This document shows positions 9,590 through 17,564 of a DNA stretch of 64,000 nucleotides, piece after piece. Made by a program: the position numbers and the translations under genes. The notes beneath the pieces are model-generated. The model was not told the DNA's origin and did no database searches. It worked only from the letters and a program-made list of their open reading frames with translations. The stretch is from Chitinophagaceae bacterium (GTDB lineage Bacteria; Bacteroidota; Bacteroidia; Chitinophagales; Chitinophagaceae), in the NCBI GenBank assembly GCA_020403425.1, contig JADBXR010000002.1:930001-994000 (forward strand), written 5' to 3'. Positions within the stretch are counted from its first letter, which is position 1. Every line of letters starts with the position of its first letter.

Positions 9590-9931
9590 ATGATTATGAA
9601 ACTAAGACTAAGCCTGCTTCTCTATTTCCTGCTGGGTATCGGTATGTTCAGTCATGCACAGGATAAACCCCAGGCGCCCGGCAAACCTCCTAAAGTAGAG
9701 AACGGACCGGATGCCCTGCCCGTGGTGGTCAAAAGCCATAAAAAAGGTCAGAAATTGCCACCGCCTCCCCCACCTCCCAAAGTAGCGGCGATGGACAAAC
9801 CTGGTGCTCCCAAGAGCCTCAAACATTCGGCTCCGGCACCACCACCTCCACTGGCACATCCCCGCAAGGTAAAAACAGAGAAACCACCCAAACCCGACGC
9901 TCCGCCTTTACCGGATGATAAGGCACATTAG
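9590..9931 (+). CDS. Small secreted proline-rich protein
   Basis: A predicted exported protein of about 113 residues. The likely start is the Met at 9590 (or 9596), because MKLRLSLLLYFLLGIGMF followed by SHAQD forms a clear signal peptide cut after SHA; the longer frame upstream encodes nothing signal-like. The mature part is low-complexity, rich in Pro, Lys and Ala, with a run of seven prolines (LPPPPPPPK) and a second PPPP run, and should be extended and basic. I recognise no family. It might be a periplasmic spacer or peptidoglycan-binding tether. It is monocistronic and ends at a strong bidirectional hairpin. Confidence 0.6.
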   Translation: MIMKLRLSLLLYFLLGIGMFSHAQDKPQAPGKPPKVENGPDALPVVVKSHKKGQKLPPPPPPPKVAAMDKPGAPKSLKHSAPAPPPPLAHPRKVKTEKPPKPDAPPLPDDKAH

Positions 9932-9963
9932 CCTTGACCGATAACGATCGACCAGAAACTATT

Positions 9964-10009
9964 AATAATACAATAGCCGACCATTGTGATGGTCGGCTAT
10001 TGTATTATT
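9964..10009. terminator. Strong bidirectional terminator
   Basis: A perfect 21-bp stem with a TGTG loop (arms 9964-9984 and 9989-10009) lies between the converging proline-rich gene and iscA. Its ends are A/T-rich on both sides, fitting Rho-independent termination in both directions. Confidence 0.85.
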
Positions 10010-10027
10010 TTTTGGAACCGGTAATGA

Positions 10028-10378
10028 TTATACTGCAAAGCTCTCTCCGCAACCGCAGCTTCTGCTGGCATTGGGGTTATTGAAGTAAAAACCTTTCCCG
10101 TTCAGTCCATCCGAAAAATCAAGCTCTGTATTTACGAGGTATAAAAAGCTCTTCAGGTCGGTCACCACTTTTATCCCATTGTCCTCGAATACCTGGTCCA
10201 TCGGTTTGATCTCGTTGTCGAAGTCCAGTTTGTAACTCAACCCGGAGCAACCGCCTCCCACAACGCCTACGCGCAGGAAATAAGTATCATCTCCCAACAC
10301 ACCCGCGTCTTCCATCAGCTGAAGTACCTTCTTCTTGGCTTTCTCGCTTACATAAATACTATTCTCTGTTGCTACCAT
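10028..10378 (-). CDS. iscA: Iron-sulfur cluster assembly A-type carrier
   Basis: A 116-residue HesB/IscA/ErpA family protein that carries Fe-S clusters from the IscU scaffold to target enzymes. The three conserved cysteines are visible: C44 in GGGCSGLSY and C108 and C110 in CGCGESF. Length and motifs match the family. It is the third gene of iscS-iscU-iscA on one strand, 67 bp after iscU. Whether it is functionally IscA, ErpA or SufA cannot be told from sequence alone. Confidence 0.93.
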   Translation of the reverse strand: MVATENSIYVSEKAKKKVLQLMEDAGVLGDDTYFLRVGVVGGGCSGLSYKLDFDNEIKPMDQVFEDNGIKVVTDLKSFLYLVNTELDFSDGLNGKGFYFNNPNASRSCGCGESFAV

Positions 10379-10445
10379 ATGATCAGTAATTGGTCATCAG
10401 CAGTTGATAATTCTTAATTGTTAACCACTGATTTTTCATTTAATT

Positions 10446-10862
10446 CTAGTGGATCCTTTCTTCAAACACCAGCTCTTCCAGACCGTTCTTTTTACGGTAG
10501 TCGTTGATGGCAGATTTGATGGCGTCTTCGGCCAGTACGGAACAGTGGATCTTAACAGGTGGCAGGTTCAATTCTTCCACCAGGTCCATATTATCGATCT
10601 GCACCGCCTGGTCAACGGTCTTTCCCTTCAGCCATTCTGTGGCCAGCGAAGAGGAAGCAATAGCTGATCCGCAACCGAAGGTCTTGAATTTTGCATCGGT
10701 TATGACACCGGTAGCATCATCCACTTCGATCTGCAGACGCATCACGTCGCCACATTCAGGCGCACCTACCAGACCGGTACCTACGTTTTTCTTTGATTTA
10801 TCCAGTGTACCCACATTTTTGGGATTGCTGTAATGATCGATCACTTTTTCTGAATATGCCAT
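10446..10862 (-). CDS. iscU: Iron-sulfur cluster scaffold protein IscU
   Basis: A 138-residue scaffold on which new Fe-S clusters are built with sulfur from IscS. Ligand cysteines C37 (APECGD), C64 (TFGCGSA) and C107 (IHCSVLAEDA) and aspartate D39 are in their expected places. The LPPVK motif recognised by the HscA chaperone is at residues 100-104. It sits between iscS and iscA on the same strand; the gap to iscS carries a long AT-rich inverted repeat. hscA, hscB and fdx are not in the window. Confidence 0.95.
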   Translation of the reverse strand: MAYSEKVIDHYSNPKNVGTLDKSKKNVGTGLVGAPECGDVMRLQIEVDDATGVITDAKFKTFGCGSAIASSSLATEWLKGKTVDQAVQIDNMDLVEELNLPPVKIHCSVLAEDAIKSAINDYRKKNGLEELVFEERIH

Positions 10863-10865
10863 GGT

Positions 10866-10972
10866 TGAAATTTGAAAATTTGAAAATAGGTTAATTTGAA
10901 AATGAGGAAACCCGTTTAGCTGTGTTAATCTGAACTCATTTTCAAATTTTCAAATTAACACATTCTCAAATT
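10866..10972. repeat. AT-rich inverted repeat between iscS and iscU
   Basis: The left arm has repeated TTTGAAAAT-type units (10871-10906) and the right arm the complementary ATTTTCAAA units (10935-10972). AATTTGAAAATGAG and its complement pair exactly over 14 bp, and the TTGAAAAT unit repeats every 8 bp. On the iscS-iscU transcript it could form a long hairpin that changes mRNA processing or relative expression. A degenerate copy (AATTTGAAAATTTGATAATC) lies at 21050-21069 between kdgK and the YhcH gene. Confidence 0.7.
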
Positions 10973-10975
10973 GAT

Positions 10976-12193
10976 CTAGTGGTGTGCCCACTCGATCTTA
11001 TCCATATCCACCCCTTCTTTGAACATCTCCCAAAGCGGGCTCATCTCTCTCAGTTTCAGAACGGTATCGCTTACTGCCTTGATGGTGTAATCGATCTGCT
11101 CTTCGGTGGTGAAACGTCCCAATCCAAAACGCAGCGAACTGTGTGCCAGATCATCGCCCAGTCCCAGTGCTTTTAACACATAACTGGGTTCCAGTGAGGC
11201 GGAGGTACAGGCAGAACCGGAAGACAATGCGATGTTCTTGTTAAAGCCCATCATCAATCCTTCCCCTTCCACATATTTGAAAGAGATATTGCTAACGTGG
11301 GGCAAACGATGTTCACGGCTTCCGTTCACGTAGGCTTCTTCCAGTTGCAACAGGGCATTCTCGAGTTTATCACGGAGTTTGCTCAAACGAGCCGCATCTT
11401 CTGCCATTTCCAGGCGGGCCAGTTCGCAGGCTTTTCCGAATCCAACGATCCCGGGAACGTTCAGCGTACCGCTACGCATACCCCTTTCGTGGCCACCCCC
11501 ATCCATCTGTGCGGTAACTTTCACACGCGGGTTCTTACGGCGTACATACAGTGCACCGATACCCTTCGGACCATACATCTTGTGCGCAGTGAAGGCCATG
11601 ATGTCAATTCCATCCTTATTCACATCTACCGGGATCTTACCCACGGCTTGTGTTGCATCTGAGAAGAACAAAATGCCATTCTTGCGTGCCAGGGCACTGA
11701 TCTCTTTAACGGGCTGAATAACGCCGATCTCATTATTGGCATACATGATGGCGATCAGGATGGTAGTGGGTTTGATGGCGGCTTCCAGCTCTTTCAGGTC
11801 TATGAGGCCATCTTCCTTCACTTCCAGGTAGGTCACTTCACCGCCCTGACGCTCGATATGTTTGCAGGTATCCAGTACCGCTTTGTGTTCTGTGGTGCAG
11901 GTAATGATATGATTGCCCTTGCTGGCATACATTTCAAACACCCCTTTGATGGCCAGGTTATCGCCTTCCGTAGCACCGGAAGTGAAAATGATCTCCTTGG
12001 CATCGGCGCCGATCAGTTTGGCCACCTGCTCACGGGCATAATCAACCGCTTCTTCCGCTTCCCAGCCAAAAGGGTGGTTACGACTGGCAGCATTACCAAA
12101 ATGCTCGGTAAAATAAGGTATCATCGCTTCCAGCACACGCGGATCCATCGGTGTGGTGGCATTGTTATCCATGTAAATCGGTAATTTCAACAT
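10976..12193 (-). CDS. iscS: Cysteine desulfurase
   Basis: A PLP enzyme that takes sulfur from cysteine and passes it as a persulfide to IscU and other acceptors. Counting from the ATG at 12193, the PLP lysine is K205 ([10 protein letters not shown]) and the persulfide cysteine is C329 (SGSACTSAS), almost identical to the positions in E. coli IscS. This favours the ATG over a GTG two codons upstream. The 405-residue length is standard for the IscS group. It leads the iscS-iscU-iscA set. A TATTTTTG element (TAnnTTTG type) at 12225-12232 on this strand could be its -7 box; no good -33 TTG was seen. Confidence 0.95.
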   Translation of the reverse strand: MLKLPIYMDNNATTPMDPRVLEAMIPYFTEHFGNAASRNHPFGWEAEEAVDYAREQVAKLIGADAKEIIFTSGATEGDNLAIKGVFEMYASKGNHIITCTTEHKAVLDTCKHIERQGGEVTYLEVKEDGLIDLKELEAAIKPTTILIAIMYANNEIGVIQPVKEISALARKNGILFFSDATQAVGKIPVDVNKDGIDIMAFTAHKMYGPKGIGALYVRRKNPRVKVTAQMDGGGHERGMRSGTLNVPGIVGFGKACELARLEMAEDAARLSKLRDKLENALLQLEEAYVNGSREHRLPHVSNISFKYVEGEGLMMGFNKNIALSSGSACTSASLEPSYVLKALGLGDDLAHSSLRFGLGRFTTEEQIDYTIKAVSDTVLKLREMSPLWEMFKEGVDMDKIEWAHH

Positions 12194-12319
12194 ATGCACT
12201 AACTATTTATAACTCTGTTAAACACAAAAATATGGCAATAGGTTCTATAATTTTGGCCATTCAGGCCCACCGCCATTGTTTTTCCGACTTTCGTAAAGGT
12301 TTATATTAAATTTAGATAT

Positions 12320-12721
12320 ATGTTAAAAGTTGAGCATATTGGCATTGCAGTAAAGGATCTGGAGCAGGCCATCCCACTCTACGAGACCCTGCTGAATACT
12401 TCCTGTTACAAGACCGAAAGTGTTGATTCTGAGAAAGTGAACACGGCTTTCTTCCGTCAGGGAGATACCAAGATCGAGTTGCTGGAAAGCACCGAGCCGG
12501 AAGGGGTCATCGCCCGTTTCATTGAAAAAAAGGGGGAGGGTATCCACCATATCGCTTTCGAGGTTGCGGATATTGAGGCCGAAATGGCCCGTTTGCGGGC
12601 AGAAGGTTTCACCTTGCTGAACGAGACCCCCAAAAAAGGAGCGGACCATAAACTGGTCTGTTTTCTTCACCCGAAAGGCACGAACGGGGTGTTGGTGGAA
12701 CTGTGCCAGGAGGTGAGATAG
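12320..12721 (+). CDS. mce: Methylmalonyl-CoA epimerase
   Basis: A 133-residue glyoxalase/VOC-fold enzyme that interconverts (R)- and (S)-methylmalonyl-CoA, linking propionyl-CoA and succinyl-CoA metabolism. Metal-site residues are visible: H6 (VEHIGIAV), E53, H76 or H77 (IHHIAFEV) and E127 (VLVELCQ). Length and the two-repeat beta-alpha layout match the family. It is divergent from iscS and converges on rnc. Its stop is directly followed by a G-rich heptad repeat. The partner methylmalonyl-CoA mutase is not in the window. Confidence 0.93.
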   Translation: MLKVEHIGIAVKDLEQAIPLYETLLNTSCYKTESVDSEKVNTAFFRQGDTKIELLESTEPEGVIARFIEKKGEGIHHIAFEVADIEAEMARLRAEGFTLLNETPKKGADHKLVCFLHPKGTNGVLVELCQEVR

Positions 12722-12724
12722 CTT

Positions 12725-12759
12725 GGGGTTTGGGGTTGGGAGTTTGGGGTTGGGGGGAT
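12725..12759. repeat. G-rich 7-bp tandem repeat
   Basis: Five 7-bp units (GGGGTTT, GGGGTTG, GGAGTTT, GGGGTTG, GGGGGAT) lie between mce and the small ORF after rnc. The G-runs on the plus strand could form a G-quadruplex. It is one of several heptad arrays of unrelated sequence in this window. Confidence 0.7.
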
Positions 12760-12866
12760 TAGTTTTTGAGGCCGAAATAGAGGATGGCAAGGATCCCGAT
12801 GAGGAGGATGCTGCCGAAGAGGATGGCTTTTTTCTTTAGTTGGAAATGGAACTGGTCGTTGCTCAT
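12759..12866 (-). CDS. 35-residue predicted membrane protein coupled to rnc
   Basis: A short frame of 35 codons plus TAA. The peptide starts MSNDQFHFQLKKK and continues with a ~17-residue hydrophobic helix (AILFGSILLIGILAILY) ending FGLKN. This gives a polar N-terminus, a lysine patch and one membrane segment. The start overlaps the rnc stop as ATGA, a common sign of translational coupling, and the last base falls at the edge of the G-rich repeat. I know no family for it. The clean single-helix layout and the coupled start argue for a real gene; without homologues it stays a candidate. Confidence 0.55.
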   Translation of the reverse strand: MSNDQFHFQLKKKAILFGSILLIGILAILYFGLKN

Positions 12867-13573
12867 TGCAGGCCCAGTTTTTCCACGGCCACCTGGGCGG
12901 CTACCTGGCTGGCATCTTTTTTATTATAGCCCTTGCCCATTGCCAGTAATTGGCCATCCAGCATGGCATTGATGGTGAACAGGCGGCGGCTGCCTTCCAT
13001 TTTTTCCTCGGCCAGCTCGAATGTGAGGGTCTTTCCGTTCTTATTGGCCCAACCGATGAGTTTGTTCTTGAGGTTGATATCAATGGCTTCCAGATCGTCA
13101 ACGAACATATGCGGGATCACGATCTGGCGAAGCACCCAGTTATGGGTTTTCTTATAACCTTTATCGAGGTAAACGGCACCTACCAGGGCTTCCAGGGTAT
13201 TGCCGAATATCTGGCTGCCTTTCAGGGCATTATCGAATTTGTTGTAGAAAGTCAGTTTTCGTAGTCCCATTTTCAGGGCAATGTCGTTCAACTGCTGGCG
13301 GTTCACCATCTTGCTGCGCATCTCGGTCAGGAAACCTTCACCTTTGTAGGGATAACGTTTGAACAAGTAGTCGGCAACAATGGCACTCAGAACGGCATCT
13401 CCCAGGTATTCAAGGCGTTCGTTGTTCTCATCCGGGGTCTCTTTCACCGAGCGATGGCTCATCGCGGTACGATACAAAGTGGTGTTACGGGTCTGGATAC
13501 CCAGCACGTTTTTCAGTTGCTTCTCAAAAGAAGAATCGTCGGCCTTCTTAAAAATCTTTTTGAGGAATTGCAC
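12863..13573 (-). CDS. rnc: Ribonuclease III
   Basis: A 236-residue endonuclease that cuts double-stranded RNA in rRNA and mRNA maturation. The family signature NERLEYLGDAVLSAI, with the catalytic and metal-binding acidic residues, is near residues 53-67. The C-terminal ~70 residues (from NKLIGWANKNG) form the double-stranded RNA-binding domain ending in AQVAVEKLG. It lies 4 bp after fabF in an acpP-fabF-rnc order, which is found in many bacteria. Its stop overlaps the start of the 35-residue ORF. Confidence 0.95.
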   Translation of the reverse strand: MQFLKKIFKKADDSSFEKQLKNVLGIQTRNTTLYRTAMSHRSVKETPDENNERLEYLGDAVLSAIVADYLFKRYPYKGEGFLTEMRSKMVNRQQLNDIALKMGLRKLTFYNKFDNALKGSQIFGNTLEALVGAVYLDKGYKKTHNWVLRQIVIPHMFVDDLEAIDINLKNKLIGWANKNGKTLTFELAEEKMEGSRRLFTINAMLDGQLLAMGKGYNKKDASQVAAQVAVEKLGLQ

Positions 13574-13577
13574 GAAC

Positions 13578-14831
13578 TTAAGCTACGTATTTTTTAACAA
13601 TCACACAAGCATTGTGACCGCCAAAACCGAAAGTGTTGCTCAAAGCCGCCCGTACGGTTCTTTTCTGGGCCTGGTTGAACGTGAAATTCAGTCTCGGATC
13701 CAGGGTCGGATCATCGGTGAAGTGATTGATGGTAGGCGGAACGATATCGTGTATCACACTCTGGATACAGGCGATGGCTTCTATTACACCCGCCGCTCCC
13801 AGACAGTGACCTGTCATGGATTTGGTGGCGCTGATATTCAGGTTATACGCGTGTTCACCAAACACATCGGTGATCGCTTTGGCCTCAGCACCATCTCCCA
13901 GCGGAGTTGACGTTCCATGGGTGTTGATATAATCTATTTCATCAGGACGCATGCCGGCATCTTTCAATGCAGCGATCATTACGTTACGGGCACCCAATCC
14001 TTCCGGATGCGGCGCCGTTAAATGGTAGGCATCGGCCGTTGCACCGCCACCTGCTATTTCGCAATAAATTTTGGCCCCTCTTTTGATCGCATGTTCATAT
14101 TCTTCCAGGACCACCACACCTGCAGCTTCTCCCATAACAAAACCATCTCGATCTTTGTCGTAAGGCCTGCTGGCTGTTTTAGGATCATCGTTGCGCTCAC
14201 TCATGGCCTTCATGGCATTGAAACCGCCTACGCCGGCCTGGCTGATCACCGCTTCTGATCCACCGCTGATGATGATATCGGCCTTACCCAAACGAATGGT
14301 ATCTAAACCGGCTATCATGCCATTGGTACTGGATGCACAGGCGCTCACCACAGCATAGTTGGGACCGCGGAAACCATGGCGCATGGAGATCTGGCCGGCT
14401 GCGATGTCCAGGATCATCTTGGGAATGAAGAAAGGATTGAACCTTGGCGTACCATCTCCCTGGGCAAAGTTGATCACTTCATCCTGGAATGTGGTCAAAC
14501 CACCGATACCACTGGCGAAAATGACGCCGGTACGGTCAATATCCACATTGTCCTTACTGATTCCGGCATCCTGAACTGCCATATCGCTGGCAACAATGGC
14601 CAGCTGTGCAAAACGGTCTAATTTGCGGGCTTCTTTCTTATCCATGAACTGGGTAGGATCGAATCCCTTTACCTCACAGGCAAAGCGGGTTTTGAATTTG
14701 GAGGCATCAAACAAAGTAATGTTATCAGCTCCGGATACACCGTTCAATAACCCGTTCCAATAATCCGTGAGATTATTGCCGAGCGGTGTCAGTGTTCCGA
14801 TTCCTGTAACAACGACTCTTTTTAACTGCAT
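13578..14831 (-). CDS. fabF: 3-oxoacyl-ACP synthase II
   Basis: The elongating beta-ketoacyl-ACP synthase of type II fatty acid synthesis. The catalytic Cys-His-His set is visible in VVSACASSTNG, NTHGTSTPLGD and TKSMTGHCLGAAG. I start it at the Met of MQLKRVVVTGIG (417 residues), which matches family N-termini; a Met at 14837 is also possible and longer starts add an unlike leader. It lies between acpP (95 bp upstream) and rnc (4 bp downstream). The three are probably co-transcribed from the acpP promoter. Confidence 0.95.
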   Translation of the reverse strand: MQLKRVVVTGIGTLTPLGNNLTDYWNGLLNGVSGADNITLFDASKFKTRFACEVKGFDPTQFMDKKEARKLDRFAQLAIVASDMAVQDAGISKDNVDIDRTGVIFASGIGGLTTFQDEVINFAQGDGTPRFNPFFIPKMILDIAAGQISMRHGFRGPNYAVVSACASSTNGMIAGLDTIRLGKADIIISGGSEAVISQAGVGGFNAMKAMSERNDDPKTASRPYDKDRDGFVMGEAAGVVVLEEYEHAIKRGAKIYCEIAGGGATADAYHLTAPHPEGLGARNVMIAALKDAGMRPDEIDYINTHGTSTPLGDGAEAKAITDVFGEHAYNLNISATKSMTGHCLGAAGVIEAIACIQSVIHDIVPPTINHFTDDPTLDPRLNFTFNQAQKRTVRAALSNTFGFGGHNACVIVKKYVA

Positions 14832-14926
14832 ATTCATAACCTGTTTCAAGTGATAATCCGCCTTTCGTGGCACTAAGGGCCGCAAAAAGGCGGATTAAAA
14901 TTATTCCATTTTGGAGGAGTAAGTTC

Positions 14927-15163
14927 TTACTTGGCGTGCTCTTCAAGGTAAGCTACAGCCTGACCAACAGTGGTGATGGTTTCAGCCTGCTCATCAGGGA
15001 TGGAGATATTGAATTCCTTTTCGAATTCCATAATCAACTCAACGGTATCCAAAGAATCGGCACCGAGGTCGTTGGTGAAAGAAGCCTCATTGGTCACTTC
15101 AGCTTCATCAACACCTAACTTGTCAACTATGATTTTCTTAACTCTTGTAGCGATGTCTGACAT
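14927..15163 (-). CDS. acpP: Acyl carrier protein
   Basis: A 78-residue acidic four-helix carrier of acyl chains in fatty acid synthesis. The phosphopantetheine attachment serine lies in [15 protein letters not shown], the classic ACP motif. It is the first gene of acpP-fabF-rnc. A good Bacteroidota-type promoter is visible just upstream. High expression is expected, which fits the clean promoter. Confidence 0.97.
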   Translation of the reverse strand: MSDIATRVKKIIVDKLGVDEAEVTNEASFTNDLGADSLDTVELIMEFEKEFNISIPDEQAETITTVGQAVAYLEEHAK

Positions 15164-15187
15164 TGTAAAAAGTTTTTGTTACAGGCG

Positions 15188-15216
15188 CAAAAATATACTT
15201 TTTGTCAAATAAGCAA
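15188..15216 (-). promoter_or_regulatory. Bacteroidota-type promoter for acpP
   Basis: On the minus strand TTG (15216-15214) is followed after 18 nt by TATTTTTG (15195-15188), matching the TTG / TAnnTTTG pattern of the Bacteroidota primary sigma factor. The -7 box ends 24 nt upstream of the acpP start codon. Confidence 0.6.
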
Positions 15217-15330
15217 TCTTTTCGGGCATTTTTGTTTTCACAGGCCATTAACGGGTATTCCGGCCGATTTCTGCTTTTGTACGTAAATTTTATGAAAATG
15301 ATCATTATCTTGTCATCCTAGTATTAACAC

Positions 15331-15759
15331 ATGGCATTAAAACTAATAGATCATGGCTCCCCGGAATACCAGCAAATGGTGGACCTCCGCTTCCAGATAC
15401 TGCGGAAACCCCTGGGATTGTCCTTTTCAGAAGAGGATCTGGCCGCCGAACTACACGATATTTTGCTGGGCTGTTTTGAAGATGACCGGCTGGAGGCCTG
15501 CTGTATCCTGACCAAAACCGACCCTAGAACGGTACGTTTACGGCAAATGGCCGTTAGTTCCAACCTGCAGGGTAAAGGGATCGGCAGGGTATTGATGAGT
15601 TTTGCCGAAAATGTGGCCCGCGACCATGGTTACCGCCGTTTAACCATGCACGCCCGAAAATCCGCCATAGGTTTTTACGAAAAGAACGGCTACCGCATCT
15701 GCAGCGATGAGTTCCTGGAAGTAACCATCCCTCATTATGTGATGGAGAAGGAATTATAA
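15331..15759 (+). CDS. GNAT family N-acetyltransferase
   Basis: A 142-residue GCN5-related acetyltransferase. The acetyl-CoA-binding segment is RQMAVSSNLQGKGIGRVLM (around residues 69-88), followed by AENVARDHG and the GFYEKNGYRI motif of the C-terminal part of the fold. The acceptor cannot be predicted; ElaA/YjgM-like small GNATs are the nearest kind. It stands alone, divergent from acpP, and is followed by a T-rich heptad repeat and a converging gene. Confidence 0.85.
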   Translation: MALKLIDHGSPEYQQMVDLRFQILRKPLGLSFSEEDLAAELHDILLGCFEDDRLEACCILTKTDPRTVRLRQMAVSSNLQGKGIGRVLMSFAENVARDHGYRRLTMHARKSAIGFYEKNGYRICSDEFLEVTIPHYVMEKEL

Positions 15760-15847
15760 GTCAAACATCAACATGCATAGGTCCTCATATTAAATACACC
15801 CAACCTGCCAGTCCCAGGAACGCATCCCAACACCCACTACCTAAATT

Positions 15848-15882
15848 TTTTGACTTTTGACCTTTACCTTTTGATTTTTAAT
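15848..15882. repeat. T-rich 7-bp tandem repeat
   Basis: Five 7-bp units (TTTTGAC, TTTTGAC, CTTTACC, TTTTGAT, TTTTAAT) lie in the gap between the converging GNAT and YcxB-like genes. It is another member of the heptad-repeat class seen in this window. Confidence 0.6.
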
Positions 15883-15889
15883 ATACTGC

Positions 15890-16366
15890 TCATTTCCCAC
15901 CTACCTTACTATTCAATAATGCCCTGAGCTCATGCCGGAATGCATCACTCATGCCTTCTTTGGGTATGAGGAAAAAAGATTTCCCGTCGAAATAGAGATG
16001 AAAAAAATGCGGGCTCTCAAAAAAGCGGCTGAACTTCCTCCAGGGCCATTCTACCGAACCCCGCTCATTCTCAAGCGTTACCTGCAGATCCGTGAAACCG
16101 ATGATGAACGAGTCGCGGAATGTTGATGCTTTCTTATAGATACTATTGGGCAGGATATACCAGAACGTGGCCATCAGCAATAACCAGATCAGAGACCCCA
16201 GCAAAAAGGGTTCGGGGCGTATCTTCTTCATATAAAAAAGTACGGCCGACAATATGGCAAATACATTCACCATGATGATCAATACCCTTACTTCCGGTCT
16301 TTGCACAAAGTGATAACGAAGCGCTTGTATCACTTTCTTCTTTTCGTAGGAAAAACTATGCTGCAT
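15890..16366 (-). CDS. YcxB-like membrane protein
   Basis: A 158-residue protein starting MQHSFSYEKKKV. Two adjacent membrane helices (around VLIIMVNVFAILSAVLFY and FLLGSLIWLLLMATFWYI) are followed by a soluble beta-rich C-terminal domain containing WRKFSRFFES and FFLIPKEGM. This matches the YcxB-like layout, where the C-terminal part resembles a PH-type barrel. Function of the family is unknown. Longer upstream starts exist but add an unlike, basic leader, so I use the internal Met. It is convergent with the GNAT gene and follows the DUF6807 gene on the same strand. Confidence 0.7.
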   Translation of the reverse strand: MQHSFSYEKKKVIQALRYHFVQRPEVRVLIIMVNVFAILSAVLFYMKKIRPEPFLLGSLIWLLLMATFWYILPNSIYKKASTFRDSFIIGFTDLQVTLENERGSVEWPWRKFSRFFESPHFFHLYFDGKSFFLIPKEGMSDAFRHELRALLNSKVGGK

Positions 16367-16485
16367 ATAATGTAGTGGCAGCAAAAGTATAGAATAATCT
16401 CGGGGTGGCCGCCAGGCTGCCTTTCTCTGCCCGGGTATTTTTGGGTACACTGAGGCACAGAGGCCGGTGGGGCGGGGAGCAGCTT

Positions 16486-17541
16486 CTATTTCTGTTCTTC
16501 GAAATCGTTCACCAGCCTGTTCAGCGCATCCATGGGCAGGCGCTCTTTTCCGGAAGCGATCACTACACGGTATCGGAAACTGGTACGCTTACCTTTCGCC
16601 AGTGCGAGGTTCAATACCTGTTTACCCTGTGAGAATACTTTCTGCCCGAGTGGATTGGCCGAGAATAAACCATAATTACGGGCATGCCAGTAAGTAGGGT
16701 ACCCGATATTGCCGGGATGATCTATCATGACGATACTGATGGTATCCCCTCCTTTTTTACCATAGAGCATGCACCAGTTGCCGCGGGTGCCCCAGGCTGC
16801 ATCGCCCTGTTTACCTTCGGAAGTAAGGTAATTACCGGTCACGGAAGCATCTTTGGTAGCTTTTACTTTTGTAATAATACCCTTGTCATCCCTGTATTCT
16901 TTGGTCTCCAGTACAGGAAGTTCCAGTTCATGCGCCACGCGTAAACCCAGCATACCATCCTTTACATCCGGGAAAGACACATCCTGCACAGCCACAAGTT
17001 CTGTGGCGCGGTCGATCACACGGTTACCATCGATCACAGAAAAAGTGTAGGTTGTTTTTTCAGTAAGCAGTACATTCTTCTGCTGGTCCGTCCAATTGGC
17101 GAGATACACAAGTTTACCTTTGGTACCACTTACGGTTTCCAGGATCTTCTGTGTGCGGATCCATCCATATTGCGATTTCTTTTCGGCCGGTATGTTATAC
17201 GAATTGTTCCAGAAATCAAGACCGTTCACATTTTCATAGTTGAACCAGAGGCCTATATGATGCGGGTGATCAGTAGGATCGTTGGGCTGGGGATTCCAGG
17301 GAAATCCACGTGTAATGGTTTGACCATTCGGCGCCAAAATGGGGTACAGGAATGGTTTCTCCATGGTATCGGTGAAAATGAATTCGGTGAAAGGCTGTTT
17401 CCCCACCGTGACCGTTATTTTCTGCCGGACCGGATCTTTCTGTACACGGATCCTATCCTGCGCATGCAATGCAGAGAATAACAGGATCGTTCCCAAACCC
17501 CAAAGAACAAAGGATCTTTTTTTCATACCCATGGATTTCAT
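16486..17541 (-). CDS. Exported DUF6807 (PmoA-like) protein
   Basis: A 351-residue exported protein. A signal peptide (MKKRSFVLWGLGTILLF, ending ALHAQD) starts at the Met at 17526, so that start is as likely as the annotated one. The body matches the DUF6807 or so-called PmoA family: TDHPHHIGLWFNYENVNG and DHPGNIGYPTYWHARNYGLFSANPLG are its usual His-rich segments. Despite the old name there is no reason to link it to methane oxidation. In Bacteroidota these proteins occur beside sugar and uronate genes, as here directly downstream of the ExuT-like transporter, so a role in periplasmic carbohydrate processing is plausible but unproven. Confidence 0.8.
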   Translation of the reverse strand: MKSMGMKKRSFVLWGLGTILLFSALHAQDRIRVQKDPVRQKITVTVGKQPFTEFIFTDTMEKPFLYPILAPNGQTITRGFPWNPQPNDPTDHPHHIGLWFNYENVNGLDFWNNSYNIPAEKKSQYGWIRTQKILETVSGTKGKLVYLANWTDQQKNVLLTEKTTYTFSVIDGNRVIDRATELVAVQDVSFPDVKDGMLGLRVAHELELPVLETKEYRDDKGIITKVKATKDASVTGNYLTSEGKQGDAAWGTRGNWCMLYGKKGGDTISIVMIDHPGNIGYPTYWHARNYGLFSANPLGQKVFSQGKQVLNLALAKGKRTSFRYRVVIASGKERLPMDALNRLVNDFEEQK

Positions 17542-17564
17542 GTGTTGTATACAAAGGTGACTTC

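Noticed and set aside
16486..17541. Methane monooxygenase subunit (PmoA)
   Set aside because: The family is only called PmoA by an old label; the protein is soluble and exported, without the membrane helices of particulate methane monooxygenase.
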